From NCBI GenBank assembly GCA_903952435.1, contig CAJBFN010000003.1:1-63507 (forward strand): a DNA stretch of 63,507 nt. Reading direction: 5' to 3'. Source of the stretch: an uncultured bacterium. GTDB taxonomy: Bacteria; Patescibacteriota; Saccharimonadia; Saccharimonadales; Saccharimonadaceae. How positions within the stretch are numbered: position 1 is the first letter of the stretch; each line of letters begins with the position of its first letter. The notes beneath the pieces were generated by a model. That model was given only the letters and a program-made list of their open reading frames with translations. It was not told the origin of the DNA and did not search any database. The translations under genes were made by a program, and so were the position numbers. Positions 13,882 through 22,707 of this stretch are shown here, one piece after another.

Positions 13882-16542
13882 GTGAAAAAATTTCTAGCTA
13901 AACTTAAGAAGAAAAGTAAATCACAAAAACTAAGTGTTTATTCTAATCTTGGCAAATCCCGCAAGTCAAAAAAAGAAACTAAACATATAAAAAATTCCCA
14001 ATACCTTGCGGCTTTGCCCAAGAATCCACTCAAAAGATTCGTTTATTTTTTAAAACCTAAAAATTTTGCGCATTATTGGTTTAGCAAACGCGGCTTGATT
14101 ATGTTTGGCAAAATTGCTGGAATCGGATTGTTATTATTATGCTTGCTAATTGGCGGACTTTTTGTCTATTTCCGACAAGATTTAAATGCTATCAGCCCTG
14201 GCGAAATTAACAAACGCGTCCAAAGCACAGTAAATGTGTATTTAGATCGTAACGGTCAGGTCTTATGGGAAGACAAAGGCAGTGGCGATTATAAATTAGT
14301 TGTAGACAGCGACCAAATTAGTCAATATTTAAAAGATGCAACCGTCTCGATTGAAGATAAGGATTTTTATAAACACGCTGGTGTTAGTTTATCTGGCTTG
14401 ACTAGAGCATTTTTTAACAACCTTGGTGGCGGTAGTATTCAAGGTGGATCAACATTAACCCAACAGTTAGTCAAACAAGTTTATTTTGCTGACGAAGCCC
14501 AGCAGCGCGGCTTAAATGGCATACCAAGAAAGATTAAAGAGTTAGTCTTATCAATTGAAGTTGAGAGAATGTACAACAAAGATCAGATCTTAACGCTTTA
14601 CTTAAACGAATCACCTTATGGTGGCCGACGAAATGGCGTAGAATCTGGCGCTCAAACATATTTTGGCAAGTCAGCTAAAGATCTAAATATAGCCGAAGCT
14701 GCATTATTGGCCGCAATACCTCAAAATCCATCTGTATTTAATCCTTATAACATTGCCGGGCATGATTCACTTTTAGACAGACAACACACAGCAATAGATA
14801 ACATGGCTGATCTGGGCTATATTACCAAGGACCAAGCCGATGAAGCTAAAAAATACCCAATTATAGATAATTTATTACCAGAGTCTGATCAATTTAAAAA
14901 CGTAAAAGCGCCTCATTTTGTCCAAATGGTTAAAACTCAACTAGAAGATTCTTTGGGTAAAACTGTCGTCGGTAAGGGCGGGCTAACTATTACAACCACT
15001 CTGGACCTAAGAATACAAACAAAACTAGAAGAAGCCATGAATGACATGTTCGCATCCTCTATGCCAGATTATGCTGGCTTTAGTGACGGCGCCGGTACTG
15101 TTGAAGATACAAAGACTGGTCAAATAGTAGCGTTACTTGGAAGCCGAGACTATAATTATCCGGGCTTTGGTCAAGATAATGCAGCAATCTCAAGTATTCA
15201 ACCAGGGTCAACAGTAAAACCATTTGTATACGCTGAACTGTTCCAGCAAAAGCCAAAAGGCCAACAAAATTATGGTAGCGGCAGTATATTAAGTGATGTA
15301 AATATCGACTCGTTATATGGAGCTGTATTCCGAAACGCAGACCAACAATTTAGAGGTGATATAACCATAAGATCCAGCCTGGCTACATCTCGAAATATAC
15401 CAGCAGCTAAAGCTATGTATATATCCGGAGTTAAAGCGACATTGGATACTATTCATAGCCTTGGCGGTACAAGTTACTGTACCCAGGGCGACGAAGTAAA
15501 TGTCGGCTTAGCAGCTTCAATTGGTGGATGTGGCATAAAACAAGTCGATCTTGTAAATGCCTATGCCTCATTATCGCGACAAGGTGTATATAAGCCACAG
15601 TCAACAGTCCTAGAAGTAAAGGATAATGTCTCGAACCAAATCTTACAAAAATGGGCCGATGTAGCCGGTGACCAAATTATTGATCCACAATCAGCTTATA
15701 TAGTTACCGATATTTTAACCGACAAAATCGCCAGGATACCACTAGACGGAGTCCATCCAATCGGTATGGAAATACCCGATGTCCAGACTGCTTCAAAAAC
15801 CGGCACATCAGACAAAGGCGGATTATCAAGAGATATTTGGATGGCCGGGTACAGCCCAGTATTGGCAATGGCTGTATGGCTGGGAAACCCAGATGGTACA
15901 ATCCTCGAGCGTGGATATTCAATAATCCCGGGCCCAATCATAGCTAAGGTTATGGAATATGCCCATAAAGAGGTATACGGACCAGCCGGCCTATGGAAAT
16001 CAGGTGACTGGTATACCCAACCATCGGGCATTCAAAGAGTAGGTAGTGAATTATACCCTTCATGGTGGTCAAAAGCTCAAAGTCAAACTACAGTCAAGAT
16101 GACATTTGATACAGTCTCAAAAAAGAAAGCGACTGATTTGACTCCGATTGATGCTAGAGTAGAGCTTGATGTCACAAAAATGATAGACCCAATAACCAAA
16201 AAGGACGTCTTTATCGCTCCAGAAGGTTTTGACAGCACAAAAGATGATGACGTACATCTTAGCACGGGCGCACCAACGATATCTCTAGCCGTAACCACTA
16301 GCGCAGATAACGTTTCTACAATCACAGCTACAATCATACCTGGTAACTTCACAGTTAAAGGCGTTGAGATTAAAGTTGGAGACATAACACCAACGCTAAT
16401 ATCTAACTATGTCTACACATACACAACTACGGCTGCAAATATAACGCCACAAACCGTATCAGCAAAACTATCAGATAGCGGCTTTTATAACCCATCTGCA
16501 ACCGCGATTATCCCCGCTTTCGCATCACCAACAGAACCCTAG
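13882..16542 (+). CDS. Bifunctional penicillin-binding protein 1A (transglycosylase/transpeptidase)
   Basis: An 886-residue class A PBP that polymerises and cross-links peptidoglycan. A very basic cytoplasmic N-terminus (about 70 residues) precedes one membrane segment (about 73-97). The GT51 transglycosylase domain has SIEDKDFYKHAG near 156 and GGSTLTQQLVKQ near 192. The transpeptidase domain has SxxK (GSTVK near 443), SxN (SRN near 503) and KTGTS near 639. A Ser/Thr-rich C-terminal extension of about 150 residues looks like a beta domain. Start is GTG, with TAGGAGCG at somewhat long spacing. Cells therefore make their own wall cross-links. Confidence 0.95.
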   Translation: MKKFLAKLKKKSKSQKLSVYSNLGKSRKSKKETKHIKNSQYLAALPKNPLKRFVYFLKPKNFAHYWFSKRGLIMFGKIAGIGLLLLCLLIGGLFVYFRQDLNAISPGEINKRVQSTVNVYLDRNGQVLWEDKGSGDYKLVVDSDQISQYLKDATVSIEDKDFYKHAGVSLSGLTRAFFNNLGGGSIQGGSTLTQQLVKQVYFADEAQQRGLNGIPRKIKELVLSIEVERMYNKDQILTLYLNESPYGGRRNGVESGAQTYFGKSAKDLNIAEAALLAAIPQNPSVFNPYNIAGHDSLLDRQHTAIDNMADLGYITKDQADEAKKYPIIDNLLPESDQFKNVKAPHFVQMVKTQLEDSLGKTVVGKGGLTITTTLDLRIQTKLEEAMNDMFASSMPDYAGFSDGAGTVEDTKTGQIVALLGSRDYNYPGFGQDNAAISSIQPGSTVKPFVYAELFQQKPKGQQNYGSGSILSDVNIDSLYGAVFRNADQQFRGDITIRSSLATSRNIPAAKAMYISGVKATLDTIHSLGGTSYCTQGDEVNVGLAASIGGCGIKQVDLVNAYASLSRQGVYKPQSTVLEVKDNVSNQILQKWADVAGDQIIDPQSAYIVTDILTDKIARIPLDGVHPIGMEIPDVQTASKTGTSDKGGLSRDIWMAGYSPVLAMAVWLGNPDGTILERGYSIIPGPIIAKVMEYAHKEVYGPAGLWKSGDWYTQPSGIQRVGSELYPSWWSKAQSQTTVKMTFDTVSKKKATDLTPIDARVELDVTKMIDPITKKDVFIAPEGFDSTKDDDVHLSTGAPTISLAVTTSADNVSTITATIIPGNFTVKGVEIKVGDITPTLISNYVYTYTTTAANITPQTVSAKLSDSGFYNPSATAIIPAFASPTEP

Positions 16543-16543
16543 A

Positions 16544-16584
16544 AAAAAAAACCATAACATAACTAGAACTTAGTTTTGTTTATG
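16544..16584 (-). terminator. Terminator between convergent PBP1A and PIN-TRAM genes
   Basis: On the minus strand a hairpin centred on AACTAAGTTCTAGTT with flanking CATAA/TTATG pairs is followed by nine T. It clearly serves the minus-strand gene; in the plus direction it lacks a strong T run. Confidence 0.65.
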
Positions 16585-16590
16585 ATTTCA

Positions 16591-17430
16591 CTATCGCTTA
16601 TTTGCTAAATTAACTAAGTTATCTTCAACTTTTGATAATTTGCTTTTGTATTGTTTTTTATAATTAAATTTAGGCTTTAATTGGCTATTACGCTGATCTT
16701 TATTCTGTCGCCGATTATCAGTTTTATTCGACTTATCTAGATTAACAATCTTTGCAAACATCATCTTACCAGCTGCGGTCTGTAAACTGCGAATAAATTC
16801 AACCTCGACAGTTTGACCGATTTTGCCATTAGCGTGTTCAACAACAACCATTGTGCCATCTGATAAATGACCGACAGCCTGATGAGAATCCTGGCCCTTT
16901 TGAGTTAGCTCGATTAATGTTTTTTCGCCAGGCAGATAAGCCATACGGAGGCTCATCGCTAAATCATTTACATTCAAAACAGGAATACCTTCAACCTGAG
17001 CGACTTTATTTAGATTATAATCTATCGTGCAAATCGAGCCATTATATCTTTTAGCAAGTGTCAACAATTGCTCGTCAACACCATTTTTTGCCCGCGAACC
17101 ATCTTGAAGTATCTCAGTTGTCACTAGTATTGTATCCTGAAGAATAGAAACAACATCAAGCCCATGCCTAGCCCTTGAGCGTTTTTCGGCATCGGCATTA
17201 TCAGCTAAAAATTGCAACTCACCAATAACGCTGCGCGGAATCACCAATTTGCCGCTGATAAAACCCGATTGCGCCACGGCTATAATACGACCGTCGATTA
17301 AAACCGACGTATCGACAAAAATCGGCCTTATCTCTTTACGATGAGCAAGCCTTTTTGTGTTTACTAACACTAGATATGTGACTTGAGCTAATATCACAAC
17401 CAGTAAAATAATAATAAAAATGTTTTCCAT
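16591..17430 (-). CDS. Membrane-anchored PIN-TRAM domain protein, YacL-like
   Basis: 279 residues: one N-terminal membrane segment (about 3-23), then a PIN nuclease domain with conserved acids (FVDTSVLIDGR near 40, GVDEQLLTLA near 117, TIDYNL near 135), then a TRAM RNA-binding domain (about 180-240), and a basic, Lys/Gln-rich tail. This matches the PIN/TRAM family represented by YacL of Gram-positive bacteria. A role as a membrane-associated RNase is inference. AAGGA precedes the ATG, which is 40 bases after radA. Confidence 0.85.
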   Translation of the reverse strand: MENIFIIILLVVILAQVTYLVLVNTKRLAHRKEIRPIFVDTSVLIDGRIIAVAQSGFISGKLVIPRSVIGELQFLADNADAEKRSRARHGLDVVSILQDTILVTTEILQDGSRAKNGVDEQLLTLAKRYNGSICTIDYNLNKVAQVEGIPVLNVNDLAMSLRMAYLPGEKTLIELTQKGQDSHQAVGHLSDGTMVVVEHANGKIGQTVEVEFIRSLQTAAGKMMFAKIVNLDKSNKTDNRRQNKDQRNSQLKPKFNYKKQYKSKLSKVEDNLVNLANKR

Positions 17431-17469
17431 ATTTTTTCCTTTTTCCTCGCAAAAAATGCGAATTAAGAT

Positions 17470-18825
17470 TTATTTTTGTAAATAATCAATCAAAGCAGTG
17501 CGCAAATCACCAACCTCTTTAATAAATGAGTTCTTTGAAGCTCCAGCGGGCGCAATTGCTAGCTTAAAGCCTAATTTTTTAGCCTCGGCCACTCGTCGAT
17601 CAGCCGAATAAGCCGATCTAATCTCGCCACCCAGTCCAACTTCGCCGAAAACAACCACACCATCATCAATCCGCCTAGATGCTGCCGCGCTAGCTATTGC
17701 CATACAAACCGCCAAATCGGCCGCTTGATCATTTAATTTCAGCCCGCCGACAACATTAATATAAATATCCTTATCTGATAAATTCAGTTTTGTCCTTTTT
17801 TCCAAAACCGCGACTAGTAAATTCAACCGGTTTAAATCAAAACCGCTGGCGGTTCGCTTTGGATAACCAAAACTAGTCGGGTTAACTAATGCCTGGATTT
17901 CTACTAATAGAGGCCTAGTGCCTTCAATTGTAGCTAAAACCACCGATCCATCAGAATTTTGCCTTTCGGCCAGCAAGGCAGCAGAAGGATTTTCAACTAG
18001 CCTCAAACCGTCTTGATTCATCTCAAAAATAGCCGCCTCGTTAGTTGAGCCAAACCTGTTTTTAGCCGCCCTCACAATCTTGAAACCGCCATATCTATCA
18101 CCCTCAAACTGCAGAACAACATCGACCAAATGTTCAAGCACCTTAGGCCCAGCGATACTGCCCTCTTTTGTAACATGGCCGACCAAAATTACCGCCGCAC
18201 CAGATTGTTTAGCTGCCCTGATAATCACATTGCTACTATTAGTGATTTGACTAACCGTTCCAGGGGCGGACGCAATTTCGTCCAGTGATAATGTCTGAAT
18301 CGAGTCAATTATAACTAATTTATAGCCACCCGAACGAATAGTTGCGGCAATATCATCAGCACTAGTGCTAGACACAAAACTAAGTTGCTCGTGCTTATCA
18401 GCACCTAGTCGTTTAGCACGCAGTTTAACTTGTCCAGCCGATTCCTCGCCACTAGCATACAACACAGCTACACTGCGCGCTATATGGGCTGAAACCTGAA
18501 GAAGTAATGTACTTTTACCTATACCCGGCTGTCCGGCCATTAAAACAACACTGCCCGGTAAAACACCCCCACCTAAAACATCGTCTAAATCCTTAAACCC
18601 TGTCAAAAGTCTTTGGCTACCCTCTTTTTCGTCAATTGAACCTATAGTCTGAGCCATAAGAACTTTGCCTGAAGTACTACTCCTGGAAACGGCCGATTTA
18701 CCGTTATCGACAGCTAGCTGCTCGACCATCGTATTCCACTGTCCACAATTATCACACCTACCCGACCACTTAGAATAGGACGTCCCGCAATTTTGACAAA
18801 CAAATTGAGTTTTTGATTTTACCAT
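17470..18825 (-). CDS. radA: DNA repair protein RadA
   Basis: 451 residues, a RecA-like helicase that promotes branch migration in recombination. It has an N-terminal zinc ribbon (CQNCG...CDNCG, residues 9-27), Walker A AGQPGIGKST near 99, the RadA-specific KNRFG motif (AAKNRFGSTNE near 253) and a C-terminal Lon-like domain. A TATAAT ends eight bases before the ATG with no SD, suggesting a leaderless mRNA in addition to read-through from the upstream HExxH gene. Confidence 0.95.
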   Translation of the reverse strand: MVKSKTQFVCQNCGTSYSKWSGRCDNCGQWNTMVEQLAVDNGKSAVSRSSTSGKVLMAQTIGSIDEKEGSQRLLTGFKDLDDVLGGGVLPGSVVLMAGQPGIGKSTLLLQVSAHIARSVAVLYASGEESAGQVKLRAKRLGADKHEQLSFVSSTSADDIAATIRSGGYKLVIIDSIQTLSLDEIASAPGTVSQITNSSNVIIRAAKQSGAAVILVGHVTKEGSIAGPKVLEHLVDVVLQFEGDRYGGFKIVRAAKNRFGSTNEAAIFEMNQDGLRLVENPSAALLAERQNSDGSVVLATIEGTRPLLVEIQALVNPTSFGYPKRTASGFDLNRLNLLVAVLEKRTKLNLSDKDIYINVVGGLKLNDQAADLAVCMAIASAAASRRIDDGVVVFGEVGLGGEIRSAYSADRRVAEAKKLGFKLAIAPAGASKNSFIKEVGDLRTALIDYLQK

Positions 18826-18833
18826 TTATATAT

Positions 18834-18839
18834 ATTATA
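18834..18839 (-). promoter_or_regulatory. -10 box for a leaderless radA mRNA
   Basis: TATAAT in the 16-base gap between the upstream stop and the radA ATG, eight bases from the ATG. Confidence 0.6.
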
Positions 18840-18841
18840 GC

Positions 18842-19843
18842 TTATATCGATGGGGTTGGAGCCAAGTTGCTGTCGATGCTTTTGTATAAGTCTTGAGATT
18901 GAGTAGCTAGCGAATTATACTCACCAAGAATTACATTATATTGATTTATTTCGTTATTTAGATATACCCTTCTTGAATCAATCAAATCTATATTATTCAC
19001 CAGTTGCTCTCTTTGAATATCGAACTGCTCTTGAGATAAGAAAACATTATTTTTTGCATCTTCATTAAATGATTGGATGTCACTATTTAGCTTATTAATA
19101 CTTGAGTTATATTGATTAGTCTTATCGGTAATATCAGTTGCAATTATATCCATTTTTGACTTTAAATCGCTAGCTTTGTCCCTTACGGTCTTGAATACAG
19201 TTATATATTTTTGATTTAAGCTGACAACTTTTTGTCGATCAGAAAAATATTTACCATAATATACCTCAAGCTCTGGATTTATCGAAGCAACTTCTGTGCC
19301 TATAATCGAAAAAAGTTCATTATCACGCTGCCCAGCTTCCGAACGATCATAAAAGGCCATTTTTTCCTTAAAATCGCTGTCAGAAATCAATTTTGCATAC
19401 TCCGACTCCAATAATAAGTTTATTTTTGATTTTTCTGATTCACCTATTCTTGAATAAATAGCATGCAGCGCCTCGTGGGCAGCAGTGACCTCACGGATAC
19501 CATCCAATTTTGGATCAATCACATTATAGATATAAATTAGACCATTATTGTAACAGCCTAAAATAGAAGTCGTGACCTCGACTCGTTGACAATTATTATT
19601 AAAATCTTGTGCAGTTTCTATTTTTGGCTGGCCAGCAAGATAAAAGAACTTTCCGTTATCGTTCATGCCGGCCCGGTCAACCAAATCTAAGACACCAGCT
19701 GCCGGGATAAACCGCCAAACCGTAACCCTATCAATAATATATTGCTTGTTTAAATAGGCTAAAGTCGCCAAAAAAACAAACGACACTAAAATAATAGATT
19801 TTACGACTAATTTAAATATTTTACGGCCTTTCTTTAACGGCAT
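18842..19843 (-). CDS. Membrane-anchored protein with HExxH motif and coiled coil
   Basis: 333 residues, not recognised as a named family. One N-terminal membrane segment (about 12-30) points the rest outside. HEALH at residues 123-127, inside TAAHEALHAIYSRIG, is a zincin-type metallopeptidase signature. Two Cys (85, 97) could form a disulfide. The C-terminal third (about 210-320) is a long polar coiled coil. A surface or wall-associated peptidase is a reasonable guess; the third zinc ligand is not obvious. AGGGGGT precedes the ATG and TATAAT lies about 22 bases upstream. Confidence 0.75.
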   Translation of the reverse strand: MPLKKGRKIFKLVVKSIILVSFVFLATLAYLNKQYIIDRVTVWRFIPAAGVLDLVDRAGMNDNGKFFYLAGQPKIETAQDFNNNCQRVEVTTSILGCYNNGLIYIYNVIDPKLDGIREVTAAHEALHAIYSRIGESEKSKINLLLESEYAKLISDSDFKEKMAFYDRSEAGQRDNELFSIIGTEVASINPELEVYYGKYFSDRQKVVSLNQKYITVFKTVRDKASDLKSKMDIIATDITDKTNQYNSSINKLNSDIQSFNEDAKNNVFLSQEQFDIQREQLVNNIDLIDSRRVYLNNEINQYNVILGEYNSLATQSQDLYKSIDSNLAPTPSI

Positions 19844-19871
19844 CCGACCCCCTATTTGTTTATATTATAAA

Positions 19872-20993
19872 CTACTCGGCGATTTCCTGAACAGCTTCAA
19901 GCAAACTATCTTCAATATTTTTACTGCTTTTAGGTGCAGCTTTAACGACTGGCTTGGCTTGCTCAATATCAAGTTCATAACCAGTTAAACGGCTAGCTAG
20001 GCGTACGTTTTGTCCAGCACGGCCAATAGCAATTGATTGCTGGGATTCGTCAACTGAAACAGTTGCTCGTTTTGCTTTCTCGTCAATTGTTACTTTTGCA
20101 ATTTCAGCTGGGCTTAGAGCATTTTTAATAAATTGGCTCATATCTTTATCATAAGACACGATATCAATTTTTTCTTGATCACCAATTTCATTCATGACAG
20201 CCTGAACACGAGTTCCATGACCACCAACAAATGTACCGACTGGATCAATACCGGGAACGGTACTTGCAACTGCAATCTTTGTACGACGACCAGCTTCTCT
20301 GGCGATAGCTTTAATTTCAACTGCGCCAGTTTCAATTTCTGGAACTTCTTGACGGAAAAGATACTCAACAAATTTTTCATTGCCGCGACTCAAAATTAAT
20401 TGCTGACCACGACTATCGCGTTCGATTTCCTTAATAAAAACCTTAATCCGACTACCGACATTATAAAATTCACCTTGAATTTGTTCGCTTTGTGGAATAA
20501 TACCAGTAGCTTTGCCAAGGTCAACACGAATAACGCGAGGTTCGATTCGTTGCACGATACCATTTACAACTGTGCCAATTTTGTCTTCATATTCTTCTAG
20601 GACAACTTCGCGTTCAGCCTCACGTAATCGTTGCAAAACAACCTGCTTAGCAGTCTGGGCAGCCACACGGCCAAAAGTAGTAACGGCATGTTTTTCTTCG
20701 ATAATATCACCCAATTTAGCGTCTTTTTTAACTTTTTTAGCATCAGACAAACTGATCTCAACGGCTGGCAGGCCGACCTCTTCAACAACTTCACGCGACA
20801 CAAAAACATTAGCTGTGCCATCATTGATATTTAATTCACTGCGAACTTCTTGTTCACGATCACCATTATCTCGACGCCAAGCGGCGGCGATAGCTTGTTC
20901 AATAACCGCTAAAACAGTTTCTTCTGGTAGATTTTTTTCCTCTGCAATAGTTCTGACTGCTAGAGTTAATTGTTTGATATTTAGTTCTTCCAT
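19872..20993 (-). CDS. nusA: Transcription factor NusA
   Basis: 373 residues: N-terminal RNA polymerase-binding domain (about 1-125), S1 domain (about 130-200, beginning GTVVNGIVQRIEPRVIRVDLG) and tandem KH domains (about 205-345, ending SIAIGRAGQNVRLASRLTGYEL). It lacks the acidic C-terminal repeats of proteobacterial NusA, as is usual outside that group. It modulates pausing, termination and antitermination. AAAGGAG precedes the ATG. A terminator separates it from the upstream nuclease gene. Confidence 0.95.
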   Translation of the reverse strand: MEELNIKQLTLAVRTIAEEKNLPEETVLAVIEQAIAAAWRRDNGDREQEVRSELNINDGTANVFVSREVVEEVGLPAVEISLSDAKKVKKDAKLGDIIEEKHAVTTFGRVAAQTAKQVVLQRLREAEREVVLEEYEDKIGTVVNGIVQRIEPRVIRVDLGKATGIIPQSEQIQGEFYNVGSRIKVFIKEIERDSRGQQLILSRGNEKFVEYLFRQEVPEIETGAVEIKAIAREAGRRTKIAVASTVPGIDPVGTFVGGHGTRVQAVMNEIGDQEKIDIVSYDKDMSQFIKNALSPAEIAKVTIDEKAKRATVSVDESQQSIAIGRAGQNVRLASRLTGYELDIEQAKPVVKAAPKSSKNIEDSLLEAVQEIAE

Positions 20994-21016
20994 ATTTTTC
21001 TCCTTTGTTTTCTTAT

Positions 21017-21043
21017 TTAAAAAAGCCGACCTGCCGGCCGACG
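21017..21043 (-). terminator. Terminator between the DUF1524 nuclease and nusA
   Basis: On the minus strand GCCG-GCAGGT-CGGC followed by TTTTTT, about 45 bases after the nuclease stop. Confidence 0.65.
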
Positions 21044-21084
21044 ATATGCAATGTACGATTTACACTTTTAATTATATATCACAA

Positions 21085-21783
21085 CTACGGACTTGGCAAC
21101 ATCTGACCGGGGCATTTCGATAAAACACCATTAATTGAATCTTTTTCAGATTGAGTAACCCAAAGACTATACTTTTGCTTGACGGCAATTTGTCGAGACA
21201 CATACTGGCAGCGAAAAGGCTTATTAGATGGCAGCCAAGCTGACGCATCACCATCGCTTTTTTCCATATTCGCTTTGCCATCAACCGCTAAAAGCTCTAA
21301 TGGATCATTAGCTAATTTTAATCTTTCGGTCGAAGTCATCTGCCAAGCGCCAGTTCGCCAGGCGTCCGCCAAGGCTACGACATGATCAATTTGTATATCG
21401 CCACTAGTATCAGCGCCTCTTTTAAAATTAATTGCCCTTCCGGTATATGGATCGGCTAATTTGCCGCTAACAACTTCACATTTGTCATTTACTGCAGTAT
21501 CAACTAAATCTCGATTTAATATAATATTACGAGTATCACAACCGCCTACGGATATCCAGTCTGAGCCAAATTTATCTCTAGAATAATCAGCTTGCATTGC
21601 ACTATCTCTTACAATTAATCTATCTAAAGCATCCTTTGCCGGACTGGTGACTATTTTATCAATATTACCTATCGGCCTATTCACTTCAACAGAATTTGGA
21701 GAATTACCGATGATTATAAAAATTAAAGATAAAAGTAATATAAAAAAAGCCAAAATTCGCCTTTTACGCAATATAGGTGACAT
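21085..21783 (-). CDS. Secreted or membrane-anchored HNH nuclease, DUF1524 family
   Basis: About 232 residues. A basic N-terminus and one hydrophobic segment (about 10-27) form a signal peptide or anchor. The rest matches secreted HNH nucleases with a DUF1524/GmrSD-C-like fold: GCDTRNIIL, DPYTG, catalytic IDHVVALADAWRTGA, NDPLELLAVDG and the closing ASAWLPSN...RQIAVKQKY. It probably degrades external DNA for nucleotide uptake, important for an organism without nucleotide synthesis. The start is uncertain: a GTG five codons upstream also opens the frame and neither has a strong SD. Confidence 0.85.
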   Translation of the reverse strand: MSPILRKRRILAFFILLLSLIFIIIGNSPNSVEVNRPIGNIDKIVTSPAKDALDRLIVRDSAMQADYSRDKFGSDWISVGGCDTRNIILNRDLVDTAVNDKCEVVSGKLADPYTGRAINFKRGADTSGDIQIDHVVALADAWRTGAWQMTSTERLKLANDPLELLAVDGKANMEKSDGDASAWLPSNKPFRCQYVSRQIAVKQKYSLWVTQSEKDSINGVLSKCPGQMLPSP

Positions 21784-21885
21784 AAGTCTATTATGCACCC
21801 ATGCAACAATAATGGCTGAAACTTACCATAAGGTGGTGCCTATAAAACAAGATAAAAAATATCACGCAAGCTAATTATCGCATTA

Positions 21886-22596
21886 CTAGAACTCATTTTC
21901 TCCATAACTATGCAGTAACTCTACATAAGATATGCCCTTGATACCTATCTCCATTTCTTGATAAAAACTTTTGTATGTATTTTTTTCGTTCTTCATATCA
22001 TCAAACGAGCGCCATTCATTATGGCCACCCTCAAAATCATCAATAAGTTCTCCACTAGCCTTTTGGCATAACATAATATGAAAAATTTTGTCTTCCACTA
22101 TTTCGCCATTAGTATCATGCATAACACGCTCATGAAATATCCCACGATGTTCAAATTTACCATTCAGACCAGTTTCCTCTTTTAATTCGCGACTAGCAGC
22201 ATCAATAATTGACTCTCCCCAGCGGACCTTGCCAGTAGGTGCACCCCAAAAACCATAATATGGGTGTTTGCGGCGTTGCTGTAACAAATACTCTTTTGTG
22301 CCGCTAGCCTCACGCTCGATCACCAACATAACAACAACTTTTGGCTGTCTTTCTATCACGCCAGCATCTGTATCTAGTTTATTGGCGTATTCTTTACCGA
22401 TAATAGTCAGCATATACTCACCTTTTTGCGTTTTATCTACATAGCCAATTTCGACAAGTCTTCCTATATGAAATTTAAAGTGGTCACTGTCTAGTCCGCT
22501 ATTTTTTTGAACATCTGCAAATCTAGCCGATTTAACAAATAATAAATCACGCAATATTAACGTTTGAACTTCATGAATCTTAGCCTCGTATGTCAT
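21886..22596 (-). CDS. Nudix hydrolase with N-terminal winged helix
   Basis: 236 residues. An N-terminal winged-helix segment (about 1-75; KIHEVQTLILRDLLF..., RLVEIGYVDKTQKGEY) precedes a Nudix domain whose full box is GKVRWGESIIDAASRELKEE (about 118-137). Proteins of this layout resemble NrtR-like regulators and Nudix enzymes; here the Nudix box keeps all catalytic Glu, so hydrolysis of a nucleotide diphosphate is likely. AAGGAG lies 6-7 bases before the ATG. Monocistronic. Confidence 0.85.
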   Translation of the reverse strand: MTYEAKIHEVQTLILRDLLFVKSARFADVQKNSGLDSDHFKFHIGRLVEIGYVDKTQKGEYMLTIIGKEYANKLDTDAGVIERQPKVVVMLVIEREASGTKEYLLQQRRKHPYYGFWGAPTGKVRWGESIIDAASRELKEETGLNGKFEHRGIFHERVMHDTNGEIVEDKIFHIMLCQKASGELIDDFEGGHNEWRSFDDMKNEKNTYKSFYQEMEIGIKGISYVELLHSYGENEF

Positions 22597-22647
22597 ATTA
22601 TTAACTCCTTGCTATTAAGATTAGCCCGAACGGCTTTTTAAATCTAG

Positions 22648-22674
22648 GGAAGTGGGCTTCCCTAGATTACTATT
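22648..22674. terminator. Strong hairpin between divergent Nudix and aminopeptidase genes
   Basis: AATCTAGGGAAG-TGGG-CTTCCCTAGATT, a near-perfect 11-12 bp stem. The genes diverge here, so it does not close either. It may block antisense read-through or act as an operator/leader element of the Nudix gene, which lies 50 bases away. Confidence 0.45.
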
Positions 22675-22694
22675 ATGCATCGCCTGGCAGGTGT

Positions 22695-22700
22695 TACAAT
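22695..22700 (+). promoter_or_regulatory. -10 box for a leaderless aminopeptidase mRNA
   Basis: TACAAT seven bases before the ATG at 22708, no SD. Confidence 0.6.
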
Positions 22701-22707
22701 AGTTAAC

